DNA of 64,000 nt, taken from the NCBI GenBank assembly GCA_965228785.1, contig CBDDIF010000001.1, positions 1,364,001-1,428,000 of the forward strand, read 5' to 3'. Below, piece by piece: positions 35,224 to 44,142 of the stretch. This stretch comes from Hoeflea_A sp965228785. GTDB taxonomy: Bacteria; Pseudomonadota; Alphaproteobacteria; Rhizobiales; Rhizobiaceae. The notes below the pieces were generated by a model. It did not search any database, was not told the origin of the DNA, and saw only the letters and a list, made by a program, of their open reading frames with translations. A program made the position numbers and the translations under genes. Position 1 is the stretch's first letter. Each line of letters starts with the position of its first letter.

Positions 35224-35925
35224 TTATCCACCCAGGAAGGTCTTTCGAATGTCCGGGTCCGCCGCCAGCTCGGCTCCGGGGCCGGTCGCATGGTTTCGGC
35301 CGGCCGACAGAATATAGGCTCGGTTGCAGAGTTCCAGAGCATCCATGGCGTTTTGCTCCACCAGGACGATGCACACTTTCTGTTCCGCGATCTCGCGGAT
35401 GGTGTCGAACAGTTGCCTCGCCGCAATCGGAGACAGGCCGGCGGACGGCTCGTCCAGCAGGAGCAGCCGCGGCGAAACCATCATGGCGATCGCCATGGCC
35501 AGGATCTGCCTTTGGCCACCCGACAATGTCCGCGCCGCCTCGCTCCGTTTCTCCGCAAGCACGGGAAAACGCGTGAACATTTCATTGATACGCGCCGAGG
35601 CATCACGGGTAATGTATCCGCCCATTTCAAGGTTTTCGCGGACCGTCATGGTGGCAAAAATATTGCTTTCCTGGGGGACGTAGGCAACGCCGTGTTCGGC
35701 TATCTGCCTGGGCCTCAGTCCGGTCAGGGATTGACCTTCCAGCGTGATAGCTCCGGTCAAGGTCGGCAACAGCCCGGTTACGCCTTTGAGCAACGTGGAC
35801 TTGCCGGCGCCGTTCGGACCCAGAATGGCGACGATCTCCCCGGCGTCCGCCGTGACGGTCACGCCTTTGAGGATCTGGTCGGCCTTGCTGTAGCCGCCGA
35901 CAACATCCTTCGCCTCGAAGGTCAT
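35224..35925 (-). CDS. branched-chain amino acid-type ABC ATPase (LivF family)
   Basis: 233 residues. Walker A is GPNGAGKSTLLKG, signature LSGGQRQILAMA, Walker B LLLLDEPSAGLSP, and the switch His is in CIVLVEQN (Gln/Asn replaces it, as usual in LivF). The block LTGLRPRQIAEHGVAYVPQE is typical of LivF. Its ATG overlaps the livG TGA. It forms the ATPase heterodimer with LivG. Confidence 0.94.
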   Translation of the reverse strand: MTFEAKDVVGGYSKADQILKGVTVTADAGEIVAILGPNGAGKSTLLKGVTGLLPTLTGAITLEGQSLTGLRPRQIAEHGVAYVPQESNIFATMTVRENLEMGGYITRDASARINEMFTRFPVLAEKRSEAARTLSGGQRQILAMAIAMMVSPRLLLLDEPSAGLSPIAARQLFDTIREIAEQKVCIVLVEQNAMDALELCNRAYILSAGRNHATGPGAELAADPDIRKTFLGG

Positions 35926-36689
35926 GCGCGCTGCCCCAGATAGGCATCCTGGACCCGGGTATCGGCGACGATCTCGTCGAAACTACCCTCGGTCAGCCGT
36001 TGACCCGCCGCCATGACGATCACCGGATCGCAAAGCCGGGCGACGATATCCATGTCGTGTTCCACGATCAGGAAGGTGAGCCCCGTTTCACGCAATTCGA
36101 CGATGCGTTCAGCGATCTCTCCGGCGAGCGCCGGATTAACGCCGGCAACCGGTTCATCGAGCATGATGAGCTTGGGACGGCCCATCAGTGCACGGCCGAT
36201 CTCAAGCAGCTTCTTCTGACCGCCGGAAAGGTCGGAGGACATGTTATCGAGCACTTCAGTCAGATTGAGCTGCTGTGCCACATCCCGCGCACGCTCAATC
36301 AGTTCCACTTCCCTTTGTCGCGACTTTGACGGTGAGAACAGTGCGGCGAGGACCTCTTCGCCGGGCTGCTCCTCGCCATGCAGCAGCAATGTTTCCAGCA
36401 CCGTGAGCTTGGGAAAACCACGGGCGATCTGGAAAGTGCGGACAAGGCCCCTCTGACTGATCTGCTCGGGCCGCCAGCCGGTAATGTCGGTTCCGTCAAA
36501 TGTCACCTGGCCTGATTCAGCCGGGATCACACCGGACAGACAATTGAAAACGGTGGTCTTGCCGGCGCCGTTGGGTCCGATCAAGCCGGTGATCGTTCCG
36601 GCGCGCACATCGAGGTCGGTTCCGCGAAGCGCGCGAACGCCGTAGAAGCTTCGTTCAAGCCCCCGTACTCGTAACAAACTGTCGGCCAT
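35922..36689 (-). CDS. branched-chain amino acid-type ABC ATPase (LivG family)
   Basis: 255 residues. Walker A is GPNGAGKTTVFNCLSG, signature LSGGQKKLLEIGRAL, Walker B LIMLDEPVAGVNP, and the switch His is in FLIVEHDMD. The block GWRPEQISQRGLVRTFQIAR is LivG-specific. It is the first gene of the leftward operon livG-livF-binding protein-livH-livM. Its promoter must lie between 36690 and the divergent gene to the right. Confidence 0.94.
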   Translation of the reverse strand: MADSLLRVRGLERSFYGVRALRGTDLDVRAGTITGLIGPNGAGKTTVFNCLSGVIPAESGQVTFDGTDITGWRPEQISQRGLVRTFQIARGFPKLTVLETLLLHGEEQPGEEVLAALFSPSKSRQREVELIERARDVAQQLNLTEVLDNMSSDLSGGQKKLLEIGRALMGRPKLIMLDEPVAGVNPALAGEIAERIVELRETGLTFLIVEHDMDIVARLCDPVIVMAAGQRLTEGSFDEIVADTRVQDAYLGQRA

Positions 36690-36880
36690 TCACCCTCCGA
36701 TTGAGTTTGATAACCCAATATGGCGACGTGTAAAAGGTGGAATACAAACGTATTTTTCGGCAGCTAGTGTTTGTGGCTCATTCCGCGCAGCGTCGCTCTT
36801 GCGTAGGGCCAGTGGAAGAAACGGCCGAGGCGAGGCGACGGTGCATTGTCAACTGGTCGCCGGTTTTGCTGGGTGAAACG

Positions 36881-37537
36881 ATGATGCATGGATTTCCCGG
36901 ATCACTGACCCTTTTTGAATCGGCGTGGCTCTCCTCACGATGCCGGTTTCGCAGCCAGTCGACCGAAGACCATTATCAGGTCCGAGGACTGTTCGGCTCG
37001 CTAGAAGAGGAATCGAAATCCAGAGATCTCTATTCGCAAGGGGAGGCCAGTCCGCGAACCAGTGAACCTGGCGATCCGTTGCTTTCTGCGCCACTCACAC
37101 ATGTTGCTGGCGGAACGATCTACTTCTCAGGTGGTCAGCACGACGACCTGAAGGCCGTCTTTCGGGTGATGGAAGTGCTGCTGGACAGGCGCAATTTTCT
37201 GGCCATCGGCAGTCACTCAAACCTTCCTGTCCATTCGCGTTATCTGGATCAGCTCTGGATCATTTGGTCGCCCACGGCGAGGGATGTTTTTGGCCTTTCG
37301 GATGCCGACCTTCCCGGCGAACAGGACCTTTCAATCGAAGAGGCCCTCCTGGGCTTTGTTGACCGGCAAATTGACAAGTGGATCGAACCGGGGCGCCTCT
37401 ACAGTGGCCGCCTTGACGGCTCGCTCGGCGGCGATGGCGAGTATGCGCGCGAGGCTCTCGGCTTCGGTTTCACCGTTGAAGATCCATTCGGATGCGTCTA
37501 CCGCATCTGGAGCCGGCCTTGGGTTGTCCTGAAATAA
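36881..37537 (+). CDS. hypothetical protein of unrecognised family
   Basis: 218 residues if read from ATG 36881; the frame is open back to 36737, and neither start has a good ribosome site. No signal peptide or transmembrane helix is evident. The C-terminal two thirds looks like a folded soluble domain: THVAGGTIYFSGGQHDDLKA, FRVMEVLLDRRNFLAIGSHS, YLDQLWIIWSPTARDVFGLS and a final RIWSRPWVVLK. I do not recognise the family. It is divergent from the liv operon and convergent with the flotillin gene, so the context gives no firm clue. It is accepted as a gene because of its length and protein-like composition and because nothing competes on the other strand. Confidence 0.6.
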   Translation: MMHGFPGSLTLFESAWLSSRCRFRSQSTEDHYQVRGLFGSLEEESKSRDLYSQGEASPRTSEPGDPLLSAPLTHVAGGTIYFSGGQHDDLKAVFRVMEVLLDRRNFLAIGSHSNLPVHSRYLDQLWIIWSPTARDVFGLSDADLPGEQDLSIEEALLGFVDRQIDKWIEPGRLYSGRLDGSLGGDGEYAREALGFGFTVEDPFGCVYRIWSRPWVVLK

Positions 37538-37589
37538 GACAGCGGCCCCGATCAAGGGCCGCCGTCATTCGATCTGGCGATCGGTTCAA

Positions 37590-39413
37590 TCAGGTACGAG
37601 AGTCGGCTTCGCGAGTGCCGCCTGTCCTGGGTGACCCGGCTCGCGGTTTACCTGTTCGCCTTGGTGCGGGCTTTGAGGCTGCGATGGCGTTCATGCCGGT
37701 ATCGCCGTCCAGAGTGCCAGTGACCACCCCGGCGATTCCATCCAGGTCGGTTCCACTTATGCCGACCTCCTTCAGCAGGGCATCGACCATCGGTGCCTGC
37801 GCGCGATACCTGAGGGCGCTGTTGACGACGTGGTCGGCAAGGCCGGAACCGCCACCATTGCTACCGCTGCCACTGCCATCCGAGCCGCCTGAACCCGACC
37901 CACCGTTGAGCCCATCGACCTGCAGGATCTTGATGCTGTCGATGTTGTCCATCGGCTTGACGCTCTCGCGCACGATGGCCTCGAGATTGCGGATCATGTC
38001 CAGCTTCACCTTCATGCTGACCTGTTCGCTCGAAAGCGTGTTGGCAGCCTCGTTCAGCGACTTCTGGCCGGCGGCCTGAATCGCATAGGTAACCTCGGCT
38101 GCCGCTGCGCGAAGGCGCTCGGCTTCCGATTCCGCTTCCGCCGTGATGCGCAGCTTGTCGGCTTCACCCTGTGCCTCTTCGCGGCGCGCCGATGCCAGAT
38201 CAACTGCGGCCTCTTTTTCAGCCTCGGCCGCCACCTTGATGCGGATGGCCTCGCGTTCGGCGTTCTTGGCAGCCTCGATCAGCTCGATCTGCTTGTCGCG
38301 TCCGGCAATCTCGCGGGCGCGGGCCGTCTCGATCTGCTCTTCGGCTTCCGTGGCACGGGCGCGGGCTTCGTCGGCAGCCGCCTTGGCGACCGACTCTTCC
38401 TTGGACTTTTCTTCGATGGCGATCTGGCGTTCCTGATCAGCCAGCTTCAAGGCGCGCTCCTTCTCCACCGTGCGGATATCGATAAGGCGGGCCTTTTCGA
38501 TGCGCTCCTCTTCGACCGCACGTTCGGCCGCGATGCGGGTCTGTTCGACCTGCTGGTTGGCGCGGATGGTCGCGTTTTCAGAGTCCTGGCGTTTGTCGGC
38601 CTGTTCCTTGGCGATGTCGGCAGCCTGTCCGGCGCGGCGCACTTCGATTTCGCGCTGCTGCTCCAGACGCGCGTATTCCTCTTCCTTGGCAATCTCCAGC
38701 TTCTTGCGCTCCGCCTCCAGGTTCTTGTTCTTGATCTGAACAGCGGTGTCCTGCTCGATGTCGTTGCGCAGCTTGTTGCGCGTCTCGATTTCCTCGGTGA
38801 GACGCGTCAGGCCTTCGGCATCGAACGCGTTGTTAGGGTTGAAGAACTCCATGGAAGTCTGGTCGAGGCCGGTCAACGAGACGGTCTCGAGCTCGAGGCC
38901 GTTCTTCAGGAGGTCCTCACTCACCACCTGCTGGACCTTCTGGACGAAATCCACGCGTTTCTCGTGCAGCTCTTCCATGCTCATTTCGGCGGCAACCGAA
39001 CGCAACGCGTCGACGAATTTGCCTTCCACCAACTCCTTCAGCCGCTCGGGCTGAGTGGTGCGCAGTCCGAGAGTCTGGGCCGCGTTGGCAATGGAATCGG
39101 CCGTCGGCTGAACCCGGACGTAGAACTCGGCCACCACATCCACGCGCATGCGGTCGCGGGTGATGAGAGCCTGTTCGTTGGCCCTGTTCACCGCAAGCCG
39201 CAAGGTGTTCATATTGACCTGGATGACTTCATGCAGGACAGGGAACACCAGCGCCCCGCCATTCATGATCACACGCTGGCCACCAAAGCCGGTGCGTACG
39301 AACGACACTTCCTTCGTCGTTCGCCGGTAGAGTCTGGTGAGGATCAGGCCGATTGCCAGCAGTGCAACCAGGATAAAGGCGGCCCAAAGGCCAATGTCGA
39401 GCAAGTTCAACAT
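37590..39413 (-). CDS. flotillin-family membrane scaffold protein (YqiK-like)
   Basis: 607 residues. There is one N-terminal transmembrane segment (about 9-28, LWAAFILVALLAIGLILTRL), then an SPFH domain (TGFGGQRVIMNGGALVFPVL, RDRMRVDVVAEFYVRVQP, SLTGLDQTSMEFFNPNNAFD). A very long charged coiled coil fills about 215-450. The tail contains a Gly/Ser-rich linker near 515-535 and a basic C-terminus. It resembles E. coli YqiK/flotillin proteins that organise membrane microdomains. It is the last gene of a four-gene operon with an OB-fold membrane protein, a PspA-like protein and an RHH-type protein. GAGGAGAAA precedes the ATG. Confidence 0.92.
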   Translation of the reverse strand: MLNLLDIGLWAAFILVALLAIGLILTRLYRRTTKEVSFVRTGFGGQRVIMNGGALVFPVLHEVIQVNMNTLRLAVNRANEQALITRDRMRVDVVAEFYVRVQPTADSIANAAQTLGLRTTQPERLKELVEGKFVDALRSVAAEMSMEELHEKRVDFVQKVQQVVSEDLLKNGLELETVSLTGLDQTSMEFFNPNNAFDAEGLTRLTEEIETRNKLRNDIEQDTAVQIKNKNLEAERKKLEIAKEEEYARLEQQREIEVRRAGQAADIAKEQADKRQDSENATIRANQQVEQTRIAAERAVEEERIEKARLIDIRTVEKERALKLADQERQIAIEEKSKEESVAKAAADEARARATEAEEQIETARAREIAGRDKQIELIEAAKNAEREAIRIKVAAEAEKEAAVDLASARREEAQGEADKLRITAEAESEAERLRAAAAEVTYAIQAAGQKSLNEAANTLSSEQVSMKVKLDMIRNLEAIVRESVKPMDNIDSIKILQVDGLNGGSGSGGSDGSGSGSNGGGSGLADHVVNSALRYRAQAPMVDALLKEVGISGTDLDGIAGVVTGTLDGDTGMNAIAASKPAPRRTGKPRAGSPRTGGTREADSRT

Positions 39414-39476
39414 GTCGTTTCTCCTCTTGTCGTCACTTTTGGGTTAGGGGACGCCGAAGCGGTCGCCGGGAAAATC

Positions 39477-40166
39477 CTAGCGGCGCAGTGCGTCGTGCTC
39501 GTTGGCAATCGCAAAGAATGTTGCGCCTGCCTTGCGGACCAGCAGAACCTCCGAACCCTGAGAGAATTCAGCGTATTCGGTGTCCGGTTCGATCATCACG
39601 TAGTGGTCGAGACCGTGCTGGTCGCGTACTTTGCCCTGGGCCGGCCGTCCGACGGTCGCCGTCCCAAGGGTTATCCTTGCCACCCGGCCAATTAGCGTCT
39701 CGAGGGCAACGGCCGAGGTTTCTTCCTTGGGCATCAATCGCCCCATGGCTCCACCCAATATCCGCACGACGGGAAGGGCGCCGGCGAAGGCCGGAACGGC
39801 CGCAATGGCGGACGGAAGATAGGTGCCAGCCACAGAGCTGACCGCTCCCTGTACGGCGAACCCGAGAGCGCCGAATGCGCTCAGGAAGACAATCAACAGA
39901 ATGATGGCCGGTACTTCGCCGAAACGCAGCCATGCCAAAAGAGAGCCGAAGGACAGGGCACTGCCGTCAGCAGCGGCGAGGTCGGCACCAACGTCAGCAT
40001 CCGACTCGATCGCGGGCATATCGAGATCTCCGCCGAGACCGTCCAACATGGCGGACAAGCCAAATCCTAGCAGTGTCAACACTCCTTCCAGAACAGCCAT
40101 GGCGAGCACGAGAGCAATGGAAACGGAAAAGGGGAGGTTCTGTTCGGCCAGGAAATAAGTCAGCAC
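39477..40166 (-). CDS. YqiJ-like membrane protein with C-terminal OB fold
   Basis: 229 residues from GTG 40166, preceded by GGAG at 6 nt; a TTG at 40193 is in frame but has no ribosome site. Transmembrane segments lie near the N-terminus (IALVLAMAVLEGVLTLLGFG) and in the middle (VPAIILLIVFLSAFGALGFA, then a weaker one). The C-terminal part (GRVARITLGTATVGRPAQG to the end) is an OB/NfeD-like domain ending SEVLLVRKAGATFFAI. In E. coli the yqiJ-yqiK pair has the same order, and NfeD-type proteins assist flotillins. It is likely the partner of the flotillin encoded 63 nt downstream. Confidence 0.82.
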   Translation of the reverse strand: MLTYFLAEQNLPFSVSIALVLAMAVLEGVLTLLGFGLSAMLDGLGGDLDMPAIESDADVGADLAAADGSALSFGSLLAWLRFGEVPAIILLIVFLSAFGALGFAVQGAVSSVAGTYLPSAIAAVPAFAGALPVVRILGGAMGRLMPKEETSAVALETLIGRVARITLGTATVGRPAQGKVRDQHGLDHYVMIEPDTEYAEFSQGSEVLLVRKAGATFFAIANEHDALRR

Positions 40167-40272
40167 GTCGCTCTCCGATATGAATTTGGTCAATTGAAAA
40201 GGTTTGAAAAATCCTCTGCTTGGGCGGATGCAAACGCTCGCATCCGCCCGTTAGCGGTCAGTCCGATCCGCG

Positions 40273-40956
40273 TCACGCGCCTTGGGCGCTCTTGATTCTC
40301 GCCAGGCGCTCCTTGATGCGGTTCTGGTGAGTCATTGCTTCGAGTTCAGCGAGCTTGGCCTCGTTGGCCATGTCGACTGCTCCATCTCGGTTGAGACCGG
40401 ACAAGGACTTCATGTTGCGGTCGAAGGCAGATGTGGCGTTGCGAACGCGCTTTTCGATGTCGCTGCCGCCGGGGCTTGGGCCGCCGGTCGCAGAAGGGGT
40501 GCGGGACGTTGCCTGAACCCGCTTGAGGGTATCAAGTTCCGCTTCCATTTCCCGCCTTTTCGCGCCTAATGCCGAAATGTAGCCCTGTAGCGTTTTTTCC
40601 TCCTCGCCGCATTCCGTGATCTCGTGCTCGAGGATCGGGATCTGGGCCTCGATGTCGAGCTGCTTGGCAATGGCTGCTTCCGCCAGATCATCGCGACTTT
40701 CGCCGACCGCGAGGCCGACCTTGTCGGACAGTTCCTCGTGAGACTGGTTCTTCTCGGCCAGGCGCTTGGAGGCCAGATGGCGGCGAGCGATCACCTTGCC
40801 GAGTTCGGCTCGGGCATCATCAATCGCTCCATCGATTTCCCGCAAAGCCTGCGAGAATACCACGTCTGGGGCCGCGCCCTCGAGCGCATCGACGAGGGAA
40901 TTCAAACTGCCTGCAACAATTCGGCCCACTCGGCCTGCCAGTCGTTCCGTCATCAT
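40273..40956 (-). CDS. PspA/IM30 family protein
   Basis: 227 residues from ATG 40956 (GGAG just upstream), overlapping the TGA of the RHH gene. It is almost entirely helical coiled coil, with the PspA-like start ERLAGRVGRIVAGSLNSLVD followed by ALREIDGAIDDARAELGKVI and ARRHLASKRLAEKNQSHEEL. A low-complexity break (TSRTPSATGGPSPGGSD) lies near residue 165. PspA-type proteins bind damaged or stressed inner membrane and form ESCRT-III-like assemblies. No PspB, PspC or PspF is present, so control is different from the enteric Psp system and probably involves the RHH protein upstream. Confidence 0.82.
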   Translation of the reverse strand: MMTERLAGRVGRIVAGSLNSLVDALEGAAPDVVFSQALREIDGAIDDARAELGKVIARRHLASKRLAEKNQSHEELSDKVGLAVGESRDDLAEAAIAKQLDIEAQIPILEHEITECGEEEKTLQGYISALGAKRREMEAELDTLKRVQATSRTPSATGGPSPGGSDIEKRVRNATSAFDRNMKSLSGLNRDGAVDMANEAKLAELEAMTHQNRIKERLARIKSAQGA

Positions 40957-41480
40957 TCGTCTCCTTTCGTCACTTGGGTTTCTACCAAATGCAATAAATC
41001 CATGTTCTTCTTCAACTTCTCGCGTACAAGCGCCGGGTTGTAGCAAGGCGCAGACGTCGTGACCCCGAGCCTCGCTATGTAATCGATCAACCGGAATGCC
41101 TGATCGGCCAGCCGGTTCTCGAAATCCGCCAGGTCAGCCATCGATGCCTCACCGTTGAATGCATCCTGGGTAATCTCGTGTGCGAACTGGTTCTGCCAAT
41201 CCAGGGCAAATCGCACGAATTCCGAGTGGATTTTCAACTCCCGTTCGGCAGCGCCGACCCGATGCTGCAAGTCCTGCAAATGGTCGTGCCAGTCGGCCAT
41301 GAGCCGCTCCGGCGCGTTGCCTTCTTCCTCCCGTTCTCGCGCATTTCGAATGATCGCCCTGATCTTCTCGCTGGGTGTTACCGCGTCCTTGATTTCGAGT
41401 TGCGAGATAAAGGCTGCGCTCTCTTCGGAAATGCGAAGACTGATTGGTATGGATTTAGGCACGTTCGTCACCATTTGCAT
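40953..41480 (-). CDS. ribbon-helix-helix-like protein with coiled-coil C-terminus
   Basis: 175 residues. The N-terminal SIPISLRISEESAAFISQLE and TPSEKIRAIIRNAREREE fit a ribbon-helix-helix DNA-binding fold (a strand, then two helices). The remainder is helical (LQDLQHRVGAAERELKIHSE, FENRLADQAFRLIDYIARLG). The start could be ATG 41480 or ATG 41474. A perfect 14-bp palindrome lies 2 nt upstream of 41480, in the position of an autoregulatory operator. It is coupled to the PspA-like gene (ATGATGA). I infer a regulator, possibly one that senses PspA or the membrane; the family is not one I can name. Confidence 0.65.
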   Translation of the reverse strand: MQMVTNVPKSIPISLRISEESAAFISQLEIKDAVTPSEKIRAIIRNAREREEEGNAPERLMADWHDHLQDLQHRVGAAERELKIHSEFVRFALDWQNQFAHEITQDAFNGEASMADLADFENRLADQAFRLIDYIARLGVTTSAPCYNPALVREKLKKNMDLLHLVETQVTKGDE

Positions 41481-41482
41481 GC

Positions 41483-41496
41483 ATTTGTATACAAAT
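41483..41496. promoter_or_regulatory. perfect 14-bp palindrome at the start of the PspA-flotillin operon
   Basis: ATTTGTATACAAAT is its own reverse complement. It lies immediately ahead of the first gene of the operon, whose product looks like a ribbon-helix-helix protein, and this class commonly binds short AT-rich palindromes. It is probably the operator for self-repression. Confidence 0.6.
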
Positions 41497-41734
41497 ATGG
41501 GTATTTGAAATTGAATGTCAAGGATTTTCGATGGAGAAACAGCGCGAGGAGGTCACCGCACGACAGGATAAATTGGCCCAAGGTAGCGGCAAAATAATTC
41601 GGCAAATTCGAAAAATGCTTCCAATTGAATAATTTAACTTGTCATGGACCGGATGGTACGAAAGGGCACTCGGCGGAAGGCATGGGAGCGTTGGTCACGC
41701 TATGGGGGATGTGCGATTGGAAAGGTCGGGGCTC

Positions 41735-43159
41735 ATGTCCAAGGGAATTCTTGACAGCCTGGCAACAGCAAGCTTGGCGGATCTTTCAAGCATGGTGGAA
41801 CAACGGACGGTTTCCTCGGCTGAGATCGTCGAGTTCTGCCTCGAACGCATTGCCCGTTTGGATCCACAGCTGAACGCCTTTGCCGTGGCTTTTGAAGACG
41901 CAAGTCGTAGGGCGGCTGTGGCTGCAGATGCGGACCGCTCGGCAGGACTGGAGTATGGACCGTTGCATGGCATTCCAATCGCCGTCAAAGATGTGTTTCA
42001 CTGCGCCGGATACCCCACACGCGCGGGCACGCGGGTTCATTCGATCGATCCGCGGCAAGCCAGCGCCGCGGTCGTGCAGCGCCTGGAAAGAGCCGGGATG
42101 ATTGTTCTCGGCAAGACCCACACCGACGAGTTTGCTTATGGTGCCTGGGGTGCCAATTCGATAACCGGCACCCCGTGGAACCCCTGGGACCTGGACAGCC
42201 ATCGTGTTCCGGGTGGCTCCAGCAGTGGATCGGCGGTAGCCGTGGCTGCCGGTATGGCGCCCGCTGCGTTGGGTTCGGACACAGGGGGGTCGTGTCGTGT
42301 CCCTGCGGCGTTTTGCGGCTGCATTGGCGTCAAACCGTCTCATGGTCTGATCCAGCGGGACGGCATGGTGCCGCTCAGTCCGACATTTGATGTTGCGGGG
42401 ATGCTCCTGCGTTCCGCCGAAGACGCCATGTTGCTGATGGATGTCCTGGTCGATCGCAACGATCACCCGGAGTTCTGCATCGTCGGAACCGGAATTGACA
42501 TAAATCGCCTCATCATCGGAAGACTGGGGGATCGTGCGCTGGAGCAAGTCGATGCGGATGTTCTTGCCCTTTACGAGTCGGTTCTGAAAGATCTCGAAGC
42601 GCTCGGGGCAACAATCCTGAATTTCGAACTGCCGCGGCCATTGGACGACTATCTCCGCGATACCGTCGAGATTGTCAGTGCGGAAATTCATGCAAATTTT
42701 GGCGAATTGGCTCACTCGAAAGGCGACGAAATCCAACCCTTTGTGCGTGCGCGCATTTTGGAAGGTGGAAGGACTTCAGTGGACGAAATCGGGAGATTGT
42801 TGGAAAGACGGAAGACTGCCCAGTTCGAAATGGCCGCCGCCATGGAGGGGATTGATGCGCTTGTTACACCGACATGTGCAAAACCGGCGCCCAAGGCCGC
42901 TGATGTTGACTTGAACGCGCCTGCGACACCATTTGCTCGTTTTGTGAACTACCTGAATTTGGCAGCCGTTTCGGTTCCCGCCGGGCTGACTGCTTCGGGG
43001 CTGCCCGCCGCCGCACAGATTGTTGTCAGGCAGTTCGATGATCCACTGATGCTGCGGATCGCACGCGCACTGGATATAAAAAGAAGCGGGCTATTCAGCC
43101 CGCCTCCAGCGATTGATGACGCATCGCAGCGCATGAGGCCTGACATATTGCTTGACTAA
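41735..43159 (+). CDS. amidase signature family hydrolase
   Basis: 474 residues from ATG 41735 (MSKGILDSLATASLADLSSM). The catalytic Ser-cisSer-Lys triad is visible: Lys in IPIAVKDVFHCAG, cis-Ser in RVPGGSSSGSAVAVAAGM, and nucleophile Ser in GSDTGGSCRVPAAFCG. It hydrolyses a C-N amide bond of a small molecule. It lacks GatA context (no gatB or gatC), so a catabolic role is likely. It is convergent with, and overlaps by 4 nt, the second M29-like gene. The upstream frame is open but has no similarity to the family. The gene starts the locus that includes the cupin, the LysR regulator and the second peptide-type importer. Confidence 0.9.
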   Translation: MSKGILDSLATASLADLSSMVEQRTVSSAEIVEFCLERIARLDPQLNAFAVAFEDASRRAAVAADADRSAGLEYGPLHGIPIAVKDVFHCAGYPTRAGTRVHSIDPRQASAAVVQRLERAGMIVLGKTHTDEFAYGAWGANSITGTPWNPWDLDSHRVPGGSSSGSAVAVAAGMAPAALGSDTGGSCRVPAAFCGCIGVKPSHGLIQRDGMVPLSPTFDVAGMLLRSAEDAMLLMDVLVDRNDHPEFCIVGTGIDINRLIIGRLGDRALEQVDADVLALYESVLKDLEALGATILNFELPRPLDDYLRDTVEIVSAEIHANFGELAHSKGDEIQPFVRARILEGGRTSVDEIGRLLERRKTAQFEMAAAMEGIDALVTPTCAKPAPKAADVDLNAPATPFARFVNYLNLAAVSVPAGLTASGLPAAAQIVVRQFDDPLMLRIARALDIKRSGLFSPPPAIDDASQRMRPDILLD

Positions 43160-44142
43160 GGCAGGATGACTTTACCCCGGTCGACCACCAGGCGGTCGTC
43201 GAGGTAGACGGTAGGGTCCGTCAGCACGAGATCCATGTGAACGTTGGACTGGGTCGAACCCCCGTAATAGACATTGTCGCCGATGGCGATATGGACTTGC
43301 CCGCGCCGTTTCTTCACTTCCTGGAACTTGCCTTCGGGCCTCGATGCCGGGTTCAACCCGATACCGAATTCGGCGATATTGTCGGCGTTCTCCACACTGG
43401 CCACGATATCGCGCATTTGGTCCGCCGCATCGCCTTTCCCCACGATCCGGATGACCCTGCCTTTGTCAACGACAATCCTTATGGGTGTTTCGGGTTTGCC
43501 GACGACTGCGCACGGGCCGTCGACGACAAAAACGCCCTTGGCGGTGCCTTCCAAAGGGCGGGAGGAGACCTCACCGTCGGGAAGGCCGGACATGAAGCCC
43601 GGTTCGCGTGCGTAACCGCATTCGATGATGACGTCGTCGAAGGCAATCGGCGCTGAGATGTCCGTGCCCGCATCCGACGTAATGCGCATGACCCTGCTGT
43701 TTGACCAGATTGCCGCCAGCTTTTCGCCGTCGACGCGGACGGCTTCGTAGTCAGCAGTGGCTCCGCCAGCGGTCAATGTGTCCAGATCCCGCATTGCAAG
43801 AGACATAACGCGCAGCGTCTTTGCCTTTAGAAGTTCCTTCACCTTCGACGAATATACGGGTGCGCCGCTGGATTTAGTGATGCCGATCAGGACGTCGACA
43901 GCCTGAAGCCCGTTCTCGATCGCCGGGTTCATGAAGTTCTTGTTTTGCGGCGGTCGAGAGGGTTGCAGCTGGAGAACATATTCGCTGCCGACGCTGCGCA
44001 CCGCGTCTTGCAAGGCGTCAACCATCTCCATCGGACTGTCTTCGTCACAGACGATCGCGACGTGCTCGTTCGGCTGAACGGCCAAAAGCTCGTTGACAAT
44101 GTATTGCGCGCGGTCGGACGGCGATCGTTCAGAGTTGTTCAC
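43156..44142 (-). CDS. M29-type aminopeptidase / NicX-like metalloenzyme, second member
   Basis: 328 residues from GTG 44142, with GGAG 7 nt upstream. It is a typical member of the leucyl aminopeptidase T/NicX-like family: LLAVQPNEHVAIVCDEDSPM near the N-terminus, IAEFGIGLNPASRPEG in the middle, and the metal-binding C-terminus QVHIAIGDNVYYGGSTQSNV followed by HMDLVL. The His and Asp of HMD are the expected metal ligands. The substrate may be a peptide-like molecule or an N-heterocycle. It overlaps the cupin gene by 14 nt and so shares its transcript. Confidence 0.8.
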   Translation of the reverse strand: MNNSERSPSDRAQYIVNELLAVQPNEHVAIVCDEDSPMEMVDALQDAVRSVGSEYVLQLQPSRPPQNKNFMNPAIENGLQAVDVLIGITKSSGAPVYSSKVKELLKAKTLRVMSLAMRDLDTLTAGGATADYEAVRVDGEKLAAIWSNSRVMRITSDAGTDISAPIAFDDVIIECGYAREPGFMSGLPDGEVSSRPLEGTAKGVFVVDGPCAVVGKPETPIRIVVDKGRVIRIVGKGDAADQMRDIVASVENADNIAEFGIGLNPASRPEGKFQEVKKRRGQVHIAIGDNVYYGGSTQSNVHMDLVLTDPTVYLDDRLVVDRGKVILP

